Source: Raphanus sativus
Taxonomy: Eukaryota; Streptophyta; Magnoliopsida; Brassicales; Brassicaceae
DNA: 64,000 nt
Assembly (NCBI RefSeq): GCF_000801105.2
Contig: NC_079516.1
Location: 22,543,043-22,607,042 of the forward strand
Reading direction: 5' to 3'
This document shows positions 55,670-64,000 of this stretch, piece by piece (the stretch's first letter is position 1; each line of letters starts with the position of its first letter). The notes beneath the pieces were generated by a model. It was not told the DNA's origin and made no database searches. It saw nothing but the letters and a program-made list of their open reading frames with translations. A program made the translations under genes and the position numbers.

Positions 55670-56370
55670 TCTATCTTATTAAAGAAGAAGTACCTTTTGA
55701 AAATGTTTGGAAACAAGGATAGCAGTAAAAAAAATATAATGTTGTTTGGAAACATAGATATCACTATATTAAAGAAAAAAATAATGGGCTTATATTAAAT
55801 CATAGATTATTATAGCCCAAAGTACAATTAATATTTATTTCTGGGTTTTGTATGATTGTTATTAATTTATTAAAAAAATTATTAAGATTATTTATAATTT
55901 CATTTTAAGGGGGTTTTTGAATAATTAAAGAACATAATACAATCTATATAATATATATATATTTCGTATTGTTACTTTCTGGTTTTGTATATTTTAAATA
56001 CATTTCCCAAAATTTGTTGATATATAATTTAATAAATACAATATAACTATATAATGATCCACCTCATGAGTTATTGTGTGTATTTAAGAATGAGTTATTG
56101 TGTGTATTTAAGAATGATATTATTATTAAGTTACAAAATTATTAAACTACAAAAAGTATATACATATTTGTAAAATTCTTACAAAAAGTATATGTTTACG
56201 GTTCACAATATTTTATGGACGTCCCTATTACACGACACAGTAATGAAATACATGCATAGTTTAAACAATAAACAAAAGTAGTAAAGCTGGAATCGTAAAA
56301 TTTTAACTTTCTAAAAGTTTGTATATATTGTAAAACATGCACCTGCACAGTTGTGCGGGTCAAGATCTAG
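55670..56370 (+). mobile_element. Complete non-autonomous Helitron, 701 bp
   Basis: It starts TCTATCTTATTAAAGAAGAA two bases after the previous Helitron's CTAG and ends with the hairpin CCTGCACAGTTGTGCGGG, TCAAGATCTAG and T. A short tandem duplication (GAGTTATTGTGTGTATTTAA) lies near 56070-56115. No gene. Confidence 0.8.
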
Positions 56371-57419
56371 TATCCTATTAAAAGTGAAGTACAAATGGGA
56401 AATTACCTTAATTTTTTCTCAATATTTACACTGCTCTACCACTGGTTTTAATTTAAAATATTTTGTTACTTGTCCAACTCATTTAAGCAAGCTTTACTTT
56501 TGCAAAGCCCATTGTATTTTTGTAATATCAAATCATGCAAACACAGATGCATCATCTATGTAACTAATTTGAACCATGTTTCAGAAACTGACAATAAGTA
56601 GCGACAAAGGAAAGATTCAATTTAAAAAAAATAAAGATACTGCCCATGTTCCACCTTACCTGATCATCTTAATCATATCTTTGATATATGATTATTGTAT
56701 GTATAGATGTGCCGAATCGAGGCTTAACCGCTTTCTTCATCAGACAACATTTGTTCTTTTTGCTCCATCACAATCACTTTGTTCTTCATCTCCCATGGTT
56801 CTTGATATAACACAAACTCGTGGGTTAAGTGATTTAATTGGTACAGGAGTCAAATACAAGTAAAATAATAATTACAATGGCTAAACTATATGCTTGGACC
56901 GAAGTTAAGTAAACTAACATGAAATAATTCTAGGATGAAATATTTATGTTTTCTTTTTCTGAATGCAATACAAAATGATAAAACAAAAATATGATACAAT
57001 ATTCCTTCTTTTTTCTTTTGAAAATTTATCAATGGAAACACGATATAAACTAAAACAAGCAAATTAACTTTTTATTTTGGTTTTCAATTTAAAAGAAACA
57101 TAATAAGGATTAGAAAAAACAGATTTTATGATTGATGCAAATAAACCAAAAAAGGAAAGTGGAGCTATGCAAATAAATGCAAACAAGGATGATTTTTTTT
57201 TAAAAAAATGCAGTTTTGAAATAAAATCTGAGAAGATATCCTAAATGCTTGGACTTACTGGAAAAAATGATTTAAACTATGATTTATATGAAGAATATTC
57301 GAAAATAGGAATGCAAGCAATATTGATGCTAGAAATATTTATTGGGTTTTCTTTTAGGAAATGAATGATGCAAAAATTCAAATATGGAAAGGGAGCTGGG
57401 GAATGAATGCAAACAACTA
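56371..57419. other. Possible Helitron 5' end and gene-less spacer
   Basis: TCCTATTAAAAGTGAAGTAC at 56373 looks like another Helitron start, but no plus-strand 3' end follows in the window. A 95-codon plus frame at 56576-56863 has no recognised domain. Otherwise I see nothing. Confidence 0.4.
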
Positions 57420-57612
57420 CAGTATAACATCTTTAAATTAATATTCTATAAATTAATATATACTAAAAAATCTATAAACTAATATAATTTCATAGTCTCA
57501 AATAGAGTTTTTGATTCAGTTAGTATATCGATAAATTAATAATCTCTATAAATTAATAAAAATTATAGTTTTGGTGTAGTCCGAAAATTATTAATTTATA
57601 GAGGTTTCACTG
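57420..57612. mobile_element. Mariner/Tc1-type MITE, 193 bp
   Basis: Flanked by TA on both sides. The left end CAGTATAACATCTTTAAATT and the right end, read inward, CAGTGAAACCTCTATAAATT form the terminal inverted repeat. Same TIR family as 29748-30252. No coding capacity. Confidence 0.85.
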
Positions 57613-59387
57613 TAGACTGATATTTCAAAAGAATTTTGTGGATCAAAACCACTTAACTCCTTCTCTTACTTTTTTTAATTTTTTTCTTTTGAAGAGCAAG
57701 AACACAAATCAGTAACAATGGCAGAAACTAAAAATCAAACAATTTACAAAAAAAATTATGGTTTTTATGAATGATAAACTAGATGCAACAGAAACAAATA
57801 TGACTTTTTATGGGTTTTATATGATTGTGCAAAACAGAACTAAATGAAACAAATAACAAACGATTTTTATGGCTTTTTGATTTATGAAGGCAATAACAAA
57901 TGAAACTAAAAATGATATGTATATATAAAGAAGAGTTGTTTCTCTCCTTACTGAGCCACATGTGCATCCACGTCAGAAATTCACCTCTTATCGTCGCGCC
58001 ACGTGTCCGGGTCGGATGAAACCTATGAATCTCACGTGTTTGGGCTCATATGTGATAGAACCGTATTTTATAAACTACGGATTACTGAATATTGTAAAGA
58101 ATAAAAATGATAAAACTATACCAAAGAGTAAGAAAATGATGATACAACTGCAAATGCGAGATATTATCTCTTTCCTTAACTCAAAATATGTCTCGTAGTG
58201 CGACGGTTCGATAATGTAATGAGTCCCAGGATACAACTGCAAAGAATCTTCTAAAAATTTGTGTCACTCTATCAGAAGCGTGACGAAACTAGTTTTGTTT
58301 TGTACTTTCAGACACAATATATAATAAAATAAAAACATCACTATGGAACATGAAATAATTGTATTTGTTGTTGGTTTTCAAGTGTGTCTCTCTGTTATAT
58401 AATGGCAAGCACCTTTATATAGAAACAAAAGAATGAGAGTCATAAGTCACACAATATGACAAACCATTACGTTATGGTTCTACCAAGTCAAACGTAAGTG
58501 GTTTTATGGAGCATTAAGCCACATCTATTATCATTATGAAAAAACATATTTTCATTGACCTTTTGACCGTAACTTACTAGCAAATTTATTAATATCTTTG
58601 ACCAATCAAAGCTAATTTATTTTGCTATGGGTTTACATTTTTATATTTAAACAAATATAAAAGATAACATGAATATGATTTAAACCATAAGTTATTAGAC
58701 ATAAGTCTATCTAACATATTTAAATCCAAACTTAAACCCAATATCCAATATGTACATTTAAGTCACACATTTTATTACTCAATTTCTCATTCAAATGAAC
58801 TCCGTTTTTGACTTATGAATACACTATTTCATAGTGTGTGTCAACCGAACGTCTTCGTCCGGAAACTTAACGAAAATGGTGAAAAACCATCTCGTCAAAA
58901 ACGAGTTCCAACAATATGTTCTTCTGGTGTAAGCGGCCCGACGGCCCGTTATCGCAAAACGTCTCTCCTCTTCTTTTTACGGCGACGCCTGCGCTTCTTC
59001 CAACCTAGGAGACTCCGCCTGTTTCTTTACATCTGCTCATCTCACTCGAGTTCTTAAAGTCGAGCCGTTACGGACTCAGGCTGAGCCCAAGCATCTTCTT
59101 AACCACAAGCAACTAGGTGTTTTCCTGCACCATGTGCAGTAAAAAATATTTAAAATATTTTTTAACAGATAAATATAAATTATATTTAATTTTTATTAAT
59201 ATTATAAATTTTATTTATCTTATCAATATTTTAATATAAATTTGATTTAACTGAACATTAAAATTAAGGTAAAAATAATTTTGTTTATTTTGAATTATTT
59301 TTAAAATGTGCATATATATATTTAAAATTATAATATTAGGTAGAATTTTCTATCTATTTATTTTAATTAAATAAATTAAATAAATAT
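57613..59387. other. Gene-less stretch
   Basis: No gene I can support. A G-box-like CCACGTGTCC (about 58000) and ACGTCA words near 57970 could be regulatory, but no adjacent gene is visible. A GC-richer patch at 58840-59060 is open for 80 codons on the plus strand without a known motif. Confidence 0.35.
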
Positions 59388-60305
59388 GTGAAATTGCATA
59401 ATTGTCAAAAATTAAAATTAAACAATATTTATAAAATCTATAGATATATAACTAATGATTTTACGATTTAATTTGATTTTATGATTTAATTTTTATAATT
59501 TTCTAAAAATATGTATATATTTTTGAAATATATTTAATTTAAATGATATTTCGAAATTTGAAATGCCATAACTGAATATATTTATTTTAATGATGATTTA
59601 TGAATTATTACCATATTTTAAAAAGTCCAAAAATATAATCGACAATAAAAATGTAATATATGAGTTATAACATATTTTAAAAAGTTTACCAAAAATATAA
59701 ATTAACATTAAATATAATTTTCTATGTCATATTAATCTATAAAACATGTCATCAATTTTAGTAGCCATGTCATATTATTTTTGTGAAAATGATTGTAGAG
59801 AAGACATGTGGCAAAATCACTTCTCAAATATATTCTAGGGGATGTAAAATTTCATAATTGTCAAAATTAAAATTAAAAAATATTTATAAAATCTGTAGAT
59901 ATATATAAGAAATTAATGATTTTACGATTTAATTTGATTTTATGATTTAATTTTTTTAATTTTCTAAAAATATGTATATATTTTTGAAATATTTTTAATT
60001 TAAACGATATTTTAAAATTTGAATTGCCATAATTGAATATATTTATTTTAATGATGATTTATGAGTTATTACCATATTTTAAAAAATTCAAAAATATAAA
60101 TCAAAAATAAATGTAATATATGAGTTATTACCATATTTTAAAAAGTTTACCCAAAATATAAACTAACATTAGATATAATTGTCCATGTCATATTAATCTA
60201 TAAGATATGTCATCAATTTTAGTAGCCATATCATATTATTTTTGTGAGAATGATTGTAGAGAAGACATGTGGCAAAATCACTTCTCAAATATAGTCTAGG
60301 AGATT
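59388..60305. repeat. 461-bp tandem duplication
   Basis: Two copies in direct orientation. AAGACATGTGGCAAAATCAC occurs at 59801 and 60262, and GATTTTACGATTTAATTTGA occurs in both at a matching offset. The copies differ by scattered substitutions and small indels. AT-rich, non-coding. Confidence 0.85.
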
Positions 60306-61552
60306 ACTATTTCTCTCTACTCCTCACACGATTCCTCATTCGATACAACCCGTTACTTTTCTGCTCTGGATTTTCTGTGTTCTCTGTCGTCAAAATCATC
60401 ACTTCAATCCTCTCAGTCATAATTTTAGCAACAAATCCAGCAAAAATAGCTAACACCAATGTTCTCTTTGCTGATTTGAAGGATGGCTGTTGTTCATAAG
60501 ATTTTAAACATAAGTTTTTTTGTTGGTCAAAAACATAAGCTTTAAGTTAAACATATTTCAGAAATGAATTTGGAATCATTCGTTTATTCTTTTTTACAAC
60601 TTTTCCGTTAATTTTTTTTTGTTATCCCTTTATACATAAACTCAAGTTCACATGTTCGAGAGCTGATTTTTTTATTTGTATGCAGCTCAATCAACATTTA
60701 TATGTCTTTTTATAAAATTAATTTAGTTTAGTATTATGTAGTAAATATAATGTTTGGTAGACTCAAGTTCATATACTCACATGCTTTTATGTTCAGTTCA
60801 TGTATTGAGAAAATGGATGAAGCAGCTCTACAGTTTGAGATCTATTGGAGGTTTTGTACGTGAATAATTCCCTCAAAAGATGTTTCTTGATGATATTGCA
60901 TCCGCTGCTCAAGCCAAATCACAAAAACGACTCCCAGACACATTCAAAGCTAAATTTACTCAGGGGAAATAGACGAAGAATAAATAGATTCGGGTGAATA
61001 GTTTTATCTTCTCATTACCTTCATCAGTAAAGAGTTTATTCCTGGAAATAAAATGGCATTTACTTATAAAGAGAGTATTCAGATACGAAATGTTATAACA
61101 TGTGTCATTTGAAAGACAAAACTGCTAAAAGAGCTGGCAGAGACTCCGTGGCTACGTTTGGAAGTTGGAACCAAAGAGAAGTCAGCTTTTGTTTTTGATT
61201 TTTCACCCTCTTCACTTGCGTAATATAATCAGACATGAAAGATTATAACTTTCTCTGTTCAGTGTTTATCTCTCTGGTGTGCGTTTTTTGATTCATCTCT
61301 TGGACTACTCCACTAATATCAACTTCTGGGAGTAATTTTAGATCCAACAAAGCCCTGAGTTTGAATTTTTTTTATGGTCCTTTAAAGTTTCATTCAAGTA
61401 ATAACGTATAGTGTAAGACATTTTTACAAGAAAATGATAGTGGCTTTTACACCAATGGCCCATTTCCTCTTTATCACGTTATGTTCTGTTCTTATGTGAA
61501 ATTTGTATTTTCTTTCTTCTATATTTTCTTTGTTTCTGTACTTTATATTATA
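60306..61552. other. Gene-less stretch
   Basis: No gene I can support. The sequence between 60780 and 61350 is less AT-rich and could include decayed exons, but I recognise no protein. Confidence 0.35.
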
Positions 61553-61590
61553 CTAGAATCGGCCCGCCCTACGGGCGGATTATTAATTTT
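61553..61590 (-). mobile_element. Helitron 3' terminus (minus orientation)
   Basis: The plus strand A|CTAGAATCGGCCCGCCCTAC followed by GGGCGGATT gives, on the minus strand, the hairpin CCGCCCGTAGGGCGG, then GCCGATTCTAG and T. The element would extend to higher coordinates, possibly beyond the window end. Confidence 0.65.
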
Positions 61591-64000
61591 GAAATAATTT
61601 TAACAGTTTTTGGTATTCTACTAAACATTGTATTGTAAAAAACTCCCACGCCATTGTCATATGAGTTGGTTTATAAGTGCTTCGGAAAATAAAATTGTAC
61701 GTTGGGTCTCAACCCTCTCGGGTTTTTCTTATATTGTTTGCTTAAAATAAAAGTTATCATACTAAAGCAGGTGTTGAAATCATTAGATTATATAAGGAAA
61801 TATTGCATTTGTGTGTTTCCTTTTAACTTCATAAGCTTATCAAGACTATCAAAAAGTCAGCAGAGCTTAAGATTTAAGTTCAAAAGCAGCTATGGAAGGT
61901 GGAATTGTTCAGTATCTTAGAAAATTTGATAAACAGAGAACATGATTCATGATTAGGTAAAAACTTTTACCATTAAATAATATTTCATTTTACCATTATT
62001 ATCTGAATTAATGCAGCTGAAAATTTTAGGTCCAAAATTATAATCTAAAACCATTATTTTTATATTTTCATTTTTAGTAAAAAAATTTACTGTTTTGAAT
62101 TAATATCACATTCAAATTTGATATAGCTTCATTGATTTATATTTCCGTTAAATTTCAGTCATTTGAAGGATTAGTTTTTTTTTTCTTACTTCTAATTAAC
62201 TTTAATATTTATTGTTTTTGTTAAACTTACAAAGGATGGGTTGTTTTGTTTCACAGACTGGAGGAACATTAGATTTCTGGTGGAGTGAGGCAGTCAATAT
62301 TGTCCCGGTGATCCCACAAGAGACATAATTGTTAAAATGATGTCAGCGTTCATTATAGAACACTCGATTAGTCAAAAATGAAAAAATGAGAACAGTTGAT
62401 GATTAAGAGGGGTTCAAGTCATGGTTTAGTTGCAAATAGCTGCAATGGTCAAGTTCAAAAAAAGAAATGAATGCGCTGAACTGAATCTCAATCAATTAAG
62501 ATCAATATGTAGAAATCACCAGTTCAGATAATGGTGACTATTTACATTAGACTTGTTTTTAATTTGAATACACTGATTTGAGAAGAACTTGATAAGTGCT
62601 GTACATAGAGTATACACTCACGCAAATATTTGTTGTCTCCTCACTCCATTTCAGGATCTCTATAGCTAAATTGAGAGGTGCTGTTCGAGTACACGCTCTT
62701 GCTCAAGAAACTTGAACTTAACTGGCATGTAATTGAGTGCAAGCTGACCCAAAGTGGAGTGACCACTGTTGAAACTTGAAACGGTAACGACTGACCACGT
62801 GATAAAAGGTCCTGGAACTCAAATGACTTCAGAAGTGTTACATCCCTTCCGCCATATGGAAACTTTTTGAATTCTGAGAATGATAGATTCTTATCACATA
62901 AGGTTTTCAATATGCTACTATATAAATAAAAAGAGAGTGGAATTTAAAACTGTAATAGGGAAAAATACTTATACCTTGGAGAAAGATTAAACTTGGGAAG
63001 CCTGACGATGGAACTATAGAGAACCTCTCAGACATTTAAAAGTTCAATTGCGATGAACCTTCAAATTAGCATATGCATTTGTGTGCTTAGAACTATATGA
63101 ATTCTGTTTTAAATGGCAACATAATCCATATATCTATTTATACCTGAGAGCAGATTTTTTTCCTCCAGACACCAAAGAGCACAGTGTGGTACTTATAAAA
63201 CAGGGAGCATATTCGATGGGTCTGACCTGTAGCGTAAGGCTTAATGATGATAACACTCAATGAAAACGTTAAGCTAGTCCCTCTCTTTTGGGGTAAACCA
63301 AAGTGATCATTCAGTTGAAACCTGCAGTGAGCATCAATTAGCCACCTGATCAAAAAGCATCAAATCTTAGCCACCTTATCATGGAAACAAAACAAACTAA
63401 TGCCACGATGGAAGCATAACAGATAGGTGGAACATGTATGGCGTATCTCCTCGATAATGGGAACATCTATTTCACAACACATGACTAAACAAAGGAAGGG
63501 TTGGGCAGTAGTTATTTTCACATACATGGGCACAAAGGTTCATATTGTAACCAGTAGCAGTTAAATAAAGCCCCAGACTAATATGGAACACTAATCAAAG
63601 GGCTTGAGTGGAAGCGATAATTGTACTCACGGATAAGGCAGATAATATATATGCTATTTCCATTTCTCTCAGCTTCCTGAAGAGCTAGAATAAGCAACTT
63701 CTTTGGTGTCAGCATTTCTACCATCAGAGGAGGTCAACACAAAGGAGTTTAGATTAATCTAATCAGAGGAACATGGTAGAATCCTTTTCATACTTACCCG
63801 ATGAGCGATGATGTAAATATCTGAAGGGTAATCAATATAAAGCCAACCGTCAATCTAGAGATCATCGTAGTGGCGTTTTCCAGCAATATTCCGTTCTGCC
63901 TTGCCCGCGCTTTCTCTAGTAAATTAAAATAAATAGATTCAGGAAATATAAAAACTCACCTCTACTGTATTTATTTCTGAATTCCTGAATTACTCCAAAG
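61591..64000 (-). other. Region with unidentified exon-like fragments
   Basis: Minus-strand 62910-62641 is open for 89 codons and looks coding (KFPYGGRDVTLLKSFEFQDL, SLPFQVSTVVTPLWVSL). It is preceded by an acceptor-like TATATAG near 62918 and, further upstream, by a donor-like CAAGGTATAAGT near 62970. Around 63800-63910 a minus frame reads IDGWLYIDYPSDIYIIAHR after one stop and ends at a donor-like GGGTAAGT. I recognise no family and the exon phases I tried do not join without stops, so this is probably a decayed or Helitron-captured gene. The window ends inside it. Confidence 0.3.

Noticed and set aside
57960..58030. G-box CACGTG as promoter of a gene
   Set aside because: No supportable gene lies next to it, so a single 6-bp motif is not meaningful.

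Overview
This looks like a repeat-rich stretch of a plant nuclear chromosome from the mustard family (Brassicaceae; Brassica or a close relative is most likely). The evidence is one intact L-type lectin receptor kinase of the Brassicaceae clade-IV type, Helitron ends of the Arabidopsis/Brassica ATREP style, plant LINEs with DUF4283-type ORF1, and an LTR element with Athila-type features (tRNA-Asp primer site, Athila-like gag). There are no bacterial-style operons, no rRNA or tRNA genes that I can see, and no CRISPR array. The species assignment is inference from family resemblance.

Layout. 0-5.2 kb: a 159-bp tandem repeat with telobox-like words, LINE fragments and a long (CT)n microsatellite. 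6.1-11.0 kb: a Helitron end, then a badly decayed Copia element that keeps an open RNase H domain and a 3' LTR. 13.3-19.3 kb: a near full-length but broken LINE on the minus strand (ORF1, endonuclease, RT, zf-RVT, RNase H). 19.6-20.4 kb: a Helitron. 21.06-23.08 kb: the one convincing intact host gene, a single-exon lectin receptor kinase on the minus strand, with two W-box motifs upstream. 24-32.6 kb: a dense cluster of Helitron 5' and 3' ends, some back to back or nested, plus tandem duplications and a mariner-type MITE.

32.8-54.8 kb is a Russian-doll nest that can be dissected from target-site duplications (TSDs). A 5'-truncated LINE (18-bp TSD) was split by an 18-kb LTR element on the minus strand (TSD CTACT). 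That element lacks reverse transcriptase and integrase: it has gag, a DTG protease and a long coiled-coil region studded with Ser-Ile-Asp triplets encoded by TCGATCGAT. Its gag was in turn hit by a solo LTR of a related family (TSD ATGGC), a 781-bp hAT-type MITE (8-bp TSD CTTCTGAC) and a 6.2-kb very young LTR element on the plus strand (TSD GGTTC; about four differences between its 1,535-bp LTRs). The young element has a single 1,202-codon ORF that starts as gag with a zinc knuckle, lacks pol, and runs on through the whole U3 of the 3' LTR. Its stop codon lies inside the LTR TATA box.

55-64 kb: more Helitrons, a mariner MITE, a 461-bp tandem duplication, another Helitron end on the minus strand, and exon-like fragments I could not identify. 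The most unusual items are the U3-encoded extension of the young element, the splice-donor-bearing repeats in its ORF, and the TCGATCGAT/Ser-Ile-Asp system of the older element.
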